A stretch of 39,730 nucleotides of DNA from Nocardia rhizosphaerihabitans (GCF_014646295.1 NZ_BMNE01000005.1:1-39730), one strand, 5' to 3'; shown: positions 1 through 7,323, counted from the first letter of the stretch. The notes: generated from the letters alone by a model not told the origin. Numbers and translations are program-made.

Positions 1-50
1 GTCGCCACCTCCAACTCACTCCATTCGCGGTAGTATTTTGATCAGATAAC

Positions 51-68
51 CTATGTCATCCGACATAG
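51..68. promoter_or_regulatory. Perfect inverted repeat upstream of the MerR gene, possible operator
   Basis: The arms CTATGTC (51-57) and GACATAG (62-68) are exact inverse complements around a 4-base spacer. A -10-like TATTAT lies just downstream at 70-75. The position suits autoregulation by the MerR-type protein encoded downstream, or control of a gene left of the window. It does not match the HspR consensus repeat (CTTGAGT-N7-ACTCAAG), so the binding protein is unknown. Confidence 0.35.
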
Positions 69-78
69 ATATTATTTA

Positions 79-99
79 GCACTCTCCCCAGGTGAGTGC
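79..99. promoter_or_regulatory. Second inverted repeat in the MerR gene leader
   Basis: GCACTC (79-84) and GAGTGC (94-99) form an inverted repeat with a 9-base spacer. It lies between the -10-like box at 70-75 and the chosen start codon at 156. It could be a second operator or a weak leader hairpin. The arms are only six bases, so chance is a real alternative. Confidence 0.22.
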
Positions 100-155
100 A
101 AGTACCGGAACCAGGTAATCTGACAGGGATCGAAGGAATCGAGGTGAGGACGCAG

Positions 156-464
156 ATGGCCACCCCGCACGAAAGCATGCCGTCGCCCACGCACGCGGTG
201 TATGCGATCTCCGTGGCCGCCGAGCTGGCCGGCATCGGGGTCCAGACCCTGCGCCTCTACGAGCAGCACGGCCTGGTCACACCCGCCCGCAGCGCAGGCG
301 GCACTCGTCGCTACAGCGGCGATGACCTCACGCGCCTGCACCGCATCACCACACTCACCGGCGAGGGAGTCAACCTCACCGCGGTGGCCCGCATCCTCGA
401 GCTCGAGGACACCGTGGCCCGCCTGCGGGCGGAACGCGATCGGCTACGCGCCAAGTCGACGTAG
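156..464 (+). CDS. MerR-family transcriptional regulator, HspR-like
   Basis: Small regulator of 102 residues from the ATG at 156, chosen because GAGGTGAGG (141-149) precedes it at good spacing. A GTG at 96 would add 20 unconserved residues with no ribosome site. The sequence starts its winged helix with YAISVAAELAGI, continues with TLRLYEQHGLVTPARS and GGTRRYS, and has GVNLTAVARIL before a short coiled coil ending in VARLRAERDRLRAK. This is the pattern of HspR, the actinobacterial heat-shock repressor, which normally ends the dnaK operon. Here no chaperone gene is present, so it is a stand-alone paralogue with unknown targets. The gene ends four bases from the convergent HxlR gene. Confidence 0.82.
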   Translation: MATPHESMPSPTHAVYAISVAAELAGIGVQTLRLYEQHGLVTPARSAGGTRRYSGDDLTRLHRITTLTGEGVNLTAVARILELEDTVARLRAERDRLRAKST

Positions 465-468
465 TTCG

Positions 469-990
469 CTACTTCTCGCGGTCGGCGTTCTTACGGGCGC
501 GCAGATAGTCCGGGTTGACCCGGACCGCCAGCCGCTCGAGTTCGACCTTCGTCCCGTCGGCGCTGCGCAACTCGGCCAGGACCGGTTCGCGCGTCTCGGC
601 GTCGACGCGCAGCAGCGGCGGCGGGCCCGGTTGCAGGTAGGCGTCGCCCCACTGCCAGAGCGCGACCACCGCGGGGAGCAGGTCGCGGCCCATCTGGGTG
701 AGGATGTATTCGTCGCGGGTGCGCTTGCCTTCTTCCTGGTAGGGGCGCTTTTCCAGGAGGCCCGCGGCGGTGAGCTTGCGGAGCTGTCCGGCCGCGGCGG
801 CGTCGGTGATGCCGACGCGGCGGGCGAAGCCGTCGAAACGGGTGGTGCCGTAGTAGGCCTCGCGCAGGATGAGCATCGCCGAGCGGGTGCCGATCAGATC
901 CATGGCCCTGGCGATGGAACAGCCCGCGGTGTCCCACCTGCTCAGATCGGCCAGGGGTCCTTCCATCACGGCTGCCATGACCGACATCAT
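469..990 (-). CDS. HxlR-family transcriptional regulator
   Basis: Winged-helix regulator of about 173 residues. The N-terminal part GCSIARAMDLIGTRSAMLILREAYYGTTRFDGFARRVGI is diagnostic of HxlR proteins (quoted in two overlapping pieces: GCSIARAMDLIGTRSAML and LILREAYYGTTRFDGFARR). KLTAAGLLEKRPYQEEGKRT supplies the recognition helix and wing, and TQMGRDLLPAVVALWQWGD the dimer helix. The true start is uncertain: ATG codons at 996, 990, 987, 978 and 966 share the frame and none has a strong ribosome site; the family core begins at MEGPLADL (966). It is transcribed divergently from the thiolase gene across about 93 bases, so it probably controls that gene and itself. The inducer cannot be told from sequence. 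Confidence 0.85.
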   Translation of the reverse strand: MMSVMAAVMEGPLADLSRWDTAGCSIARAMDLIGTRSAMLILREAYYGTTRFDGFARRVGITDAAAAGQLRKLTAAGLLEKRPYQEEGKRTRDEYILTQMGRDLLPAVVALWQWGDAYLQPGPPPLLRVDAETREPVLAELRSADGTKVELERLAVRVNPDYLRARKNADREK

Positions 991-1014
991 ACCCATCTCT
1001 GACTTGAGTAGATG

Positions 1015-1038
1015 ATAGTTAGCGCTTAATCTGACTAT
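1015..1038. promoter_or_regulatory. Divergent HxlR/thiolase control region with short inverted repeat
   Basis: The intergenic stretch is locally AT-rich against the GC-rich surroundings. ATAGT (1015-1019) and ACTAT (1034-1038) form an inverted repeat around AGCGCT-containing spacer. This spacing over about two helical turns would suit a dimeric winged-helix repressor. A CTTGAGT at 1003-1009 equals one half-site of the HspR consensus but lacks its partner arm. Confidence 0.28.
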
Positions 1039-1083
1039 TGTTGGATAGAGCCAGAGTCGGCTCACCGTCGAAAGAGGACTCCC

Positions 1084-2253
1084 ATGCGAGACGCGGTCAT
1101 CGTCGAAGCGGTACGCACCCCCATCGGCCGGGGCAAGCCGAACGGCGCACTCCACGACGTCCACCCCGTCGACCTGCTCGCGCACAGCCTGCGCGCGGTG
1201 ATCGAGCGCAGCGGCATCGACCCGGCCCTGGTCGACGACGTGATCGGCGGCATCGTCACCCAGGTCGGCGAGCAGGGTTCGAACATGACCCGGCGGGCCG
1301 CGCTGGCCGCCGGGTATCCCGAATCGGTGCCGGCCACCACTGTCGACCGGCAGTGCGGCAGCAGCCAGCAGGCCATCCACTTCGCCGCGCAGGGCGTGAT
1401 CGCGGGCGCGTACGACATCGTCGTTGCGGCCGGCGTGGAGTCGATGGGCCGGGTTCCCATGGGGGCCAACCTGATCGGGGCCACCGATCTGTCCGGCGTC
1501 GCCTTCGCCGAGCGCTACCCGGATGAACTTGTGCCCCAAGGCATCAGCGCCGAACTCATCGCCGCCAAGTGGGGGCTGACCCGCACTCAGCTGGACGAAT
1601 TCGCGCTCGTCAGCCACGAAAAGGCGGCCCGCGCAACCAAAGACGGTCTCTTCTCGGCCGAGCTCGCGCCGCTGAACGGCCTGAGCACCGACGAGGGCAT
1701 CCGGGTCGGTTCCACCCTGGAGACGCTGGGCAAGCTGAAGCCCGCCTACTACGACCCGGCCATGGCGGCCCGCTTCCCACAGATCGGCTGGGAGATCACG
1801 GCGGCCTCGGCCAGCCAGGTCAGCGACGGGAGCGCCGCGGTACTCATCATGTCCGGCGAACGCGCCGCCGAACTGGGCCTGCGCCCACTCGCCCGGCTGC
1901 ACAGCTTCGCCGTGGCGGGCGACGACCCGCTGCTCATGCTCACCGCGGTCATCCCCGCGACCGAGAAGGTACTGCGCCGGGCAGGCCTGACTCTCGACGA
2001 CATCGACCTGATCGAGATCAACGAGGCCTTCTCCCCCGTCGTCCTGGCCTGGGCCCAGGAAACCGGCGCCGACCTGAGCAAGGTCAACGTCAACGGCGGC
2101 GCCATCGCCCTCGGCCACCCCCTCGGAGCCTCCGGCGCCCGCCTCACCACCACCCTCGTCCACGCCCTGCACCACCACGGCGCCCGCTACGGCCTGCAAA
2201 CCATGTGCGAAGCAGGCGGCCTCGCCAACGCCACCATCATCGAACGACTGTGA
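1084..2253 (+). CDS. Thiolase (acetyl-CoA acyltransferase), FadA5-like
   Basis: Degradative-type thiolase of 389 residues, the usual length. It cleaves 3-ketoacyl-CoA with CoA to acetyl-CoA and a shortened acyl-CoA. The nucleophile is Cys91 in DRQCGSSQQA, the second histidine motif is NGGAIALGHPLGASGAR (His about 345) and the acid/base cysteine is Cys375 in TMCEAGGLANATIIE. NEAFSPVVLAW also fits. From memory the protein resembles mycobacterial FadA5, a steroid-side-chain thiolase (Cys93/His347/Cys377), notably in VNVNGGAIALGHP, but no steroid gene is nearby, so the substrate is open. The ATG follows GAAAGAGGA at good spacing. A strong hairpin follows the stop. Control by the divergent HxlR protein is likely. 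Confidence 0.92.
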   Translation: MRDAVIVEAVRTPIGRGKPNGALHDVHPVDLLAHSLRAVIERSGIDPALVDDVIGGIVTQVGEQGSNMTRRAALAAGYPESVPATTVDRQCGSSQQAIHFAAQGVIAGAYDIVVAAGVESMGRVPMGANLIGATDLSGVAFAERYPDELVPQGISAELIAAKWGLTRTQLDEFALVSHEKAARATKDGLFSAELAPLNGLSTDEGIRVGSTLETLGKLKPAYYDPAMAARFPQIGWEITAASASQVSDGSAAVLIMSGERAAELGLRPLARLHSFAVAGDDPLLMLTAVIPATEKVLRRAGLTLDDIDLIEINEAFSPVVLAWAQETGADLSKVNVNGGAIALGHPLGASGARLTTTLVHALHHHGARYGLQTMCEAGGLANATIIERL

Positions 2254-2265
2254 AATTGCCCCCGA

Positions 2266-2290
2266 CGGCGGCGCTCATGTAGCGCCGCCG
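2266..2290. terminator. Hairpin terminator after the thiolase gene
   Basis: CGGCGGCGCT (2266-2275) and AGCGCCGCCG (2281-2290) form a perfect 10-base-pair stem with loop CATGT. It begins 12 bases after the thiolase stop. There is no T-tract, as is common for GC-rich actinobacteria. Confidence 0.75.
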
Positions 2291-2316
2291 CGGGCGCTTC
2301 GGCACCGCCGCGACGC

Positions 2317-2709
2317 ATGCTGGTGTCGGAAGTCCCGTTCCACTACAAACGGCCGGACACCATCGTCTACCGGTGCATCGAAACGCCACGGAATCGATGG
2401 AAGACCAAACCGACCGTCGCCGACACAATTCTTGTCGTGGAAGTCGTGTCACCGACAACGGTTACCGCCGACACGATCGACAAACGCTCCGAATACGCAC
2501 GGTACGGAATCCAGCATTACTGGATAGTCCGGATGGCCAATGACGACGGACCCGCCGTGTCCATCGAGATGCTGACCCTCAATTCCGAAGGACGCTACGT
2601 CTCCAACGGTTTCCGGAACCGCACCGATGACTACGCGGCGGCCACCGATACGCTGACGCCGTTCCCGGTGCTGCTGACCTGGGAACAGCTCGACGAAGGC
2701 ATCGACTGA
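2317..2709 (+). pseudogene. Uma2-family (DUF820, PD-(D/E)XK-like) protein, N-terminally truncated
   Basis: The 130 residues match the C-terminal two-thirds of Uma2 proteins: SEVPFHYKRPDTIVYRCIE, then ILVVEVVSPTTVTADTIDKR with the conserved EVxSP...DKR core, and EYARYGIQHYWIV. Family members usually have about 180-200 residues and open with a segment carrying an EIVDGEV-type strand. Here that part is absent. The frame upstream is open only back to the thiolase stop and encodes an arginine-rich peptide unlike the family, through the terminator hairpin. So about 60 residues were lost, leaving a remnant or a shortened protein. No ribosome site precedes the ATG at 2317. Base use is less GC-biased than in neighbours. 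Confidence 0.7.
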
Positions 2710-2744
2710 TCCGGCCCGACGTAGGCGACCTCTACGATCGGGCG

Positions 2745-3710
2745 GTGGGCGCCGATACGTTCGTTTATGCGATTCCGCTGCGTACGCGGTTTCGGGGGAT
2801 CACTGTGCGTGAGGGGATGTTGATTCGGGGGCCGTTGGGGTGGGGGGAGTTCTGTGCGTTTCCCGAGTATGACGATCGGGAGGCGGCGGGGTGGTTGGCT
2901 ACCGCGGTCGAGCAGGCGACGGTGGGGTGGCCCGCGCCGGTGCGGGATCGGGTGCCGGTGAATTGCACCGTGCCCGCTGTCGATGCCGAGCGGGCTGGGC
3001 GAATTGTGCGTGAGTCCGGTTGTGTGACAGCCAAAGTGAAGGTGGCTGATCATCCTGGGTCGTTGAGTGAGGATCTGGCTCGGGTGGCGGCGGTGCGGGA
3101 GGCGATCGGGGCCGATGGGGCGGTTCGGGTGGACGCCAATGGGGTGTGGGATGTGGCGACCGCGGTTCGGTGTATCGGCGAGATCGACCGGGCTGCTGGT
3201 GGATTGGAGTATGTCGAGCAGCCGTGTCGGACGGTCGAGGAATTGGCCGAGGTGCGGCGGCGGGTTTCGGTGCCGATCGCGGCGGATGAATCGATTCGGC
3301 GCGCGGAGGATCCGTTGCGGGTTGCGGTGGCGGGGGCCGCTGATGTGGCGGTGCTGAAATGCACTCCGCTGGGCGGGGTTCGGCGGGCGTTGGCCGTTGC
3401 CGAGGCCGCGGGGCTGCCGACTGTGGTGTCGTCGGCGTTGGAGACGAGTGTCGGGCTGGCTGCCCAGATCGCGTTGGCCGGCGCCTTGCCGCAGCTCGAG
3501 TTCGCCTGTGGGCTGGGAACTCTCGCGTTGTTCGAAGGTGATCTTGTTGCCGAATCGCTGTTGCCGGTGAACGGGTGGCTCACGGTTCCGACAATCGCGC
3601 CGGAACCGGACCCCGCGTTGCTCGACAAGTACCGGCACCCCGATCCGGAGCGGACCGAGTGGTGGTTGCGGCGGTACGAGCGGGTCAGCGCGCTGCTCGA
3701 CACGGAGTGA
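2745..3710 (+). CDS. menC: o-Succinylbenzoate synthase (enolase superfamily)
   Basis: Dehydrates SHCHC to o-succinylbenzoate in menaquinone synthesis. The enolase-superfamily set is visible: KVKV (KxK, about residue 94), RVDANG, YVEQP, AADES and the second lysine in VLKCTP. GPLGWGEFCAF and TRFRGIT match actinobacterial MenC. The GTG at 2745 gives 321 residues but has a poor ribosome site. The frame stays open upstream, and VGDLYDRAVGADTFVYAIPL resembles the N-terminus of mycobacterial MenC, so the true start could lie further 5' with a non-standard codon near the Uma2 stop at 2709. Codons end in G far more than C, unlike neighbouring genes. No other men gene is in the window. Confidence 0.88.
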   Translation: MGADTFVYAIPLRTRFRGITVREGMLIRGPLGWGEFCAFPEYDDREAAGWLATAVEQATVGWPAPVRDRVPVNCTVPAVDAERAGRIVRESGCVTAKVKVADHPGSLSEDLARVAAVREAIGADGAVRVDANGVWDVATAVRCIGEIDRAAGGLEYVEQPCRTVEELAEVRRRVSVPIAADESIRRAEDPLRVAVAGAADVAVLKCTPLGGVRRALAVAEAAGLPTVVSSALETSVGLAAQIALAGALPQLEFACGLGTLALFEGDLVAESLLPVNGWLTVPTIAPEPDPALLDKYRHPDPERTEWWLRRYERVSALLDTE

Positions 3711-3712
3711 TC

Positions 3713-3738
3713 CCGCCGAGGGACCCGGCGCTCGGTGG
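3713..3738. terminator. Probable terminator after menC
   Basis: CCGCCGAG (3713-3720) pairs with CTCGGTGG (3731-3738) through eight positions including one G-U, around a 10-base loop. It begins two bases after the menC stop. Confidence 0.45.
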
Positions 3739-3834
3739 CTGCCTGCCGGATCGGGGTCGCTGGGAACCGTGGGCTGACCTGCGCTCGCGAAGCCGAGTAG
3801 TGGACTACCCGCGATATCCGCGTGCGGAAGCGAG

Positions 3835-3865
3835 AGGCTCAGAAAGTCCAGTTCATGAGCCTTTT
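3835..3865 (+). terminator. Hairpin plus T-tract just upstream of the TIR gene
   Basis: AGGCTCA (3835-3841) pairs with TGAGCCT (3856-3862). The stem extends inward with GAA/TTC if one A is bulged, and TTTT follows (3862-3865). The ribosome site of the TIR gene (GGAGATGAG, 3868-3876) comes directly after. It may end stray transcription from menC, or act as a leader attenuator for the TIR gene. The rest of 3739-3834 shows nothing further that I can support. Confidence 0.4.
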
Positions 3866-3879
3866 GTGGAGATGAGCCC

Positions 3880-6678
3880 ATGTCCGTGCAGGCCGATGCC
3901 GCCCCGGGGCGGCCGACGCACGCGCAGGGGGAGGCGTTCGCTTACGACGCCTTCATTTCCTATACCCATCACGATCGCCCGGTCGCGGCCGGAATCCAGT
4001 CCGGTCTGCATCGCATCGGCAGGCGTGTGGGTCAGCTGCGCGCGCTGCGGGTGTTCCGGGATGCCACCGATCTGACCGCAAGCCCCGATCTGTGGGGCAA
4101 GGTCACCGACGCGATGGATCGTGCCCGGTATCTGATCGTGGTCCTCTCCCCTCGGTCAGCCGCCTCGAAGTGGGTCGACAAGGAAGTTGCCCACTGGCTA
4201 CGGCACCGGGGTTCGGATCAACTGCTGTTCGTGGTGGCCGGCGGGCACCTGACCTGGGACGAAGCCACCGGACGGTTCGATCCGGATCGATCCGACGTCG
4301 CCGTGCCGGTGCTCACCCAGCCAGGGGTGCTGCCCACCGAACCGTTCTACGTCGACGTCAGCGCGGACGCACCGTGGGATCCGCGGGCGCCGATGTTCCG
4401 GGAGAAGGTCACCGACCTCGCTGCGCCGATCCACGGCAAGCCGAAGTCGGAGCTGGCCGGTGAGGATCTACGCGAGCAGCGGCGCTTCCGGCGGTTGCGG
4501 CGGGCCGCTGTCATCGGGCTGGTCGTGCTGACCGTGCTCGCGGTCGTGGCGGCCACGATCGCGGTCGTCAAACAGCGAGAGGCGATACGCCAACGCAACG
4601 AGGCCGTCGCCCTCGCGCTGGCCGCTGCGTCGCGCGATGCCGCCACCGGCAATGCCGCGCTCGCGCTCGCGCTCGCCGCGGAGAGCAGCCGGGCGACATC
4701 GGCGCCCTTGTGGCAGTCCACCAGCGCTATGGTCAACGCCCGCATCGCCTTCGGCCGAAGCCCGGGACAGCTCGCACTCCCCCCGGTCACCGGCCACGTC
4801 GACTGGGTATACGACGTGGCGTTCAGCCCGGACGGCAGTCGGATCGCCACCGGGAGTAGTGATGCGACGGTGCGGTTGTGGGACCCGGCAACCGGCAGAC
4901 AGATCGGCGAACCGATCGTCGCCGATGCCGACGAGGTGTTCGCGGTGGCTTTCAGTCCCGACGGCGCCCGGCTCGCCAGCGGCGGGGAGGATCGGGCCGT
5001 GCGGCTGTGGGACGCGGCGACCGGTCAGCAGATCGGCGGACCTCTCACCGGCCATACCGACCTGGTGAACGACGTGACGTTCAGCCCGAACGGCACCCTG
5101 CTGGCCTCCACCAGCAAGGATGGCACCGTGCGGCTGTGGGATCCCGCGACCGGCGCGCAGATCGGCGAACCGATCACCGCCGACCCCGATGTCGTGTGCG
5201 CCGTGGCATTCAGCCCGGACGGCACCCTGCTGGCCACCGCCGATGCCGATCGAACAGTGCGGCTGTGGAATCCGGTGACCGGCGCGCAGGTCGGTCCCGA
5301 CCTAGCCGGCCATACGGGTTGGGTGGCCGACGTGACCTTCAGCCCGGACGGCACCCGGATGGCCACCACCGGCGCGGACGAGACGGTGCGACTATGGGAT
5401 CCCACCACCGGCCTGCCCATCGGCGAACCTCTCACCGGCCACACCGACACGGTGTTTTCCGTGGCATTCAGTCCCGACGGCACCCGGCTCGCCACCGGGG
5501 GCATCGACACGACCGTGCGGTTGTGGGACCCGGCCACCGGCGAACAGGTCGGCGAACCGCTGACAGGCCACACAGGCGAGGTGAAGACGGTGGCGTTCAG
5601 CCCGGATGGCACCCGGCTAGCCTCCACCAGCGATGACGCAACCATGCGGCTGTGGAACCTCACGTCCGATGGGTCGGTCAGCAAACCGCTCACCGGCCAC
5701 ACCGGCCTGGTGACAGATGTGGCGTTCAGCCCGAACGGCACCCTGTTGGCCTCCAGCAGTACAGACGGCACTGTGTGGACGTGGAACCCGCACACCGGCG
5801 GCCCGGTCGGCGAACCGTTCACCGGCCACACCGGCGCAGTGAGTGCGCTGGCCTTCAGCCCGGACGGCACCCTGTTGGCCACCACAGGCGCGGATCACAC
5901 CGTGCGCCTGTGGAATCCCACCACCAGGCAATCCACCGGCCCGCCGCTTGTCGGTCACACCGCCGCAGTGTTCGACGTCGCGTTCAATCCGGACGGCACC
6001 CGGTTGGCCACCGCGGGCGATGACAAGACGGTGCGCCTGTGGGACGTCAGCACCGGTCAGCCGATCGGCAAACCACTTGTAGGCCACATTGGCCCGGTGT
6101 ACTCGGTGGCGTTCAGCCCGGACGGCACCCGGCTGGCTTCCACCAGCAAGTCTCCGCAGCCCATGCGACTGTGGGATATCACCGCCGACCGGCCGGTCGG
6201 CGAACCGGTCACCGAGCGCACAGATGTGTTCGCGGCGGTCGCCTTCAGCCCGGACGGCACTCAACTGGCGACCGCAGGCGCCCAACGCACCGTGCAGCTG
6301 TGGGACCCGCGCACAAGACAACCCACCCGACCTCCACTCACCGGCCACACCGATGGCGTGCATACGGTCGCGTTCCGGCCAGACGGAAATCTGCTGGCTT
6401 CGGCCGGCAGCGATCAGACTGTTCGGCTATGGGACCTGGCCACGGGTCGCCCGATCGGTGCGCCGCTCACCGGTCACACCGGTCTTGTGTTCTCGGTGGC
6501 CTTCAGTCCGGACGGTTCTCAGCTGGCCACCGCGAGCGACGACCGGACCATCCGACTGTGGGACCGACTATGGGACGCGGACAAGGCGTGTGAGCTCGCC
6601 ATTCCCTACGTCGCCCTTGCCGAGGTGCAGTCCTACCTACCCTCCGACTGGGATACGACATGCCGATACGCGAAGTAG
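3880..6678 (+). CDS. TIR - transmembrane - WD40 repeat protein (14 blades)
   Basis: Protein of 932 residues. Residues about 20-185 form a TIR domain: FISYTHHDRPVA (25-36), LRVFRDATDLTASPDLW with the box 2 region, LIVVLSPRSAASKWVDKEV (85-103). Glu102 sits in the SxW..xE position used as the catalytic residue by NAD-cleaving TIR enzymes. A hydrophobic helix (about 209-230) after a basic run anchors it in the membrane, followed by an alanine-rich helix (240-290). From residue 305 there are 14 WD40 blades of 43-44 residues, each with GHTxxVxxVAFSPDG and TVRLWDPATG, suited to two seven-bladed propellers. The end (ACELAIPYVALAEVQSYL) resembles tails of other bacterial WD40 effectors. Start: ATG 3880 behind GGAGATGAG. 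NADase activity is inference. Confidence 0.9.
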   Translation: MSVQADAAPGRPTHAQGEAFAYDAFISYTHHDRPVAAGIQSGLHRIGRRVGQLRALRVFRDATDLTASPDLWGKVTDAMDRARYLIVVLSPRSAASKWVDKEVAHWLRHRGSDQLLFVVAGGHLTWDEATGRFDPDRSDVAVPVLTQPGVLPTEPFYVDVSADAPWDPRAPMFREKVTDLAAPIHGKPKSELAGEDLREQRRFRRLRRAAVIGLVVLTVLAVVAATIAVVKQREAIRQRNEAVALALAAASRDAATGNAALALALAAESSRATSAPLWQSTSAMVNARIAFGRSPGQLALPPVTGHVDWVYDVAFSPDGSRIATGSSDATVRLWDPATGRQIGEPIVADADEVFAVAFSPDGARLASGGEDRAVRLWDAATGQQIGGPLTGHTDLVNDVTFSPNGTLLASTSKDGTVRLWDPATGAQIGEPITADPDVVCAVAFSPDGTLLATADADRTVRLWNPVTGAQVGPDLAGHTGWVADVTFSPDGTRMATTGADETVRLWDPTTGLPIGEPLTGHTDTVFSVAFSPDGTRLATGGIDTTVRLWDPATGEQVGEPLTGHTGEVKTVAFSPDGTRLASTSDDATMRLWNLTSDGSVSKPLTGHTGLVTDVAFSPNGTLLASSSTDGTVWTWNPHTGGPVGEPFTGHTGAVSALAFSPDGTLLATTGADHTVRLWNPTTRQSTGPPLVGHTAAVFDVAFNPDGTRLATAGDDKTVRLWDVSTGQPIGKPLVGHIGPVYSVAFSPDGTRLASTSKSPQPMRLWDITADRPVGEPVTERTDVFAAVAFSPDGTQLATAGAQRTVQLWDPRTRQPTRPPLTGHTDGVHTVAFRPDGNLLASAGSDQTVRLWDLATGRPIGAPLTGHTGLVFSVAFSPDGSQLATASDDRTIRLWDRLWDADKACELAIPYVALAEVQSYLPSDWDTTCRYAK
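4792..6564 (+). repeat. Array of 14 near-regular 129-base WD40-coding repeats
   Basis: The DNA encoding the blades repeats every 129 bases (43 codons). Segments such as the one encoding AFSPDGT are nearly identical between units, and spacing is constant except for one 44-residue unit near residue 750. Such uniformity points to recent amplification or gene conversion rather than ancient divergence. The unit count could vary between strains and could be misassembled from short reads. Confidence 0.85.
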
Positions 6679-6680
6679 AT

Positions 6681-6695
6681 CCGCAACCCTTGCGG
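6681..6695. terminator. Short hairpin after the TIR-WD40 stop
   Basis: CCGCAA (6681-6686) and TTGCGG (6690-6695) pair around a 3-base loop three bases after the stop codon. It is short and has no T-tract, so it may only be a processing or weak termination element. Otherwise the 114-base gap to the next gene shows only that gene's ribosome site. Confidence 0.25.
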
Positions 6696-6792
6696 CCCAG
6701 CCTTTTCACCGCCGACAAGAACAGACACCACAGCCGCGCGCCAGCAGCGACCGAACGCCCGATCGTCCGCACCACGCCCCCGGAGGTGGACG

Positions 6793-7320
6793 ATGACCCA
6801 TAACGATCAACGATCCGAGCTCAGTAACCGGCTGTGGAATCAGTCGCCGGAAAGTGGAGTCCCAGAAGGCCATACCGCCGCTTATGACAATGCGGTGCTC
6901 GAGCAGTACCGCCTCTACGTCGAGATGACCGACCGCGTGAGCGCCCGGCGCGGGCTGGCGAATTCCTTCTTCCTGTCCCTCAACACCGGCATCTTCACCC
7001 TCGCCTCCCTCTTCGGGAAGTCACCACCGCCCGATACGGCGAAGTGGCTGGTGATCCCGCTGATCGCCATCCTCGGCCAGTGCTTCGCGTGGTTCTATCT
7101 GGTGCGCAGCTACCGGCTGCTGAACAGCGCCAAGTTCCAGGTGATCGGCGCACTCGAGGAGCGGCTTCCCGCCTCGCCCTTCTGGAAGGCCGAGTGGTGG
7201 GCCCTCGGTGAAGGCCGGAATCGGGCATTGTATTGGCCGCTGTCCCACATCGAGCAGTGGGTGCCCGTGCTCTTCGCGCTCGCCTACGTCTCGGGGTTCC
7301 TCGCCATCGCGTTCCATTGA
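6793..7320 (+). CDS. Small three-helix membrane protein next to the TIR-WD40 gene
   Basis: Protein of 175 residues with no family name I can assign with confidence. A hydrophilic N-terminus (1-30) leads to LEQYRLYVEMTDRVSARRGLAN, then hydrophobic segments at about 57-74, 84-104 and 155-173. Between the second and third lies a conserved-looking soluble part, RSYRLLNSAKFQVIGALEERLP and KAEWWALGEGR, ending before YWPLSHIEQWVP. I recall similar proteins beside WD40 and TIR genes, but cannot verify this. The ATG follows an excellent ribosome site (GGAGGTGG). It lies 114 bases after the TIR gene on the same strand, so co-expression as membrane partner, regulator or immunity-type protein is plausible. 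Confidence 0.7.
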   Translation: MTHNDQRSELSNRLWNQSPESGVPEGHTAAYDNAVLEQYRLYVEMTDRVSARRGLANSFFLSLNTGIFTLASLFGKSPPPDTAKWLVIPLIAILGQCFAWFYLVRSYRLLNSAKFQVIGALEERLPASPFWKAEWWALGEGRNRALYWPLSHIEQWVPVLFALAYVSGFLAIAFH

Positions 7321-7323
7321 TTG

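Noticed and set aside
79..99. HspR consensus site upstream of the MerR gene
   Set aside because: The repeat has arms GCACTC/GAGTGC with a 9-base spacer, not CTTGAGT-N7-ACTCAAG, so I list it only as an unnamed repeat.
469..2199. Long open frame of 576 codons antisense to the thiolase gene
   Set aside because: Only its last 173 codons encode a recognisable protein (HxlR). The rest is the mirror of GC-rich codons of the thiolase, has low-complexity Gly/Asp/Val composition and matches no family.
3711..3880. Short inverted repeats GTAGT/ACTAC and CGCG/CGCG as a mobile-element end or att site
   Set aside because: The arms are four or five bases, there are no flanking direct repeats, and no integrase or transposase is nearby.
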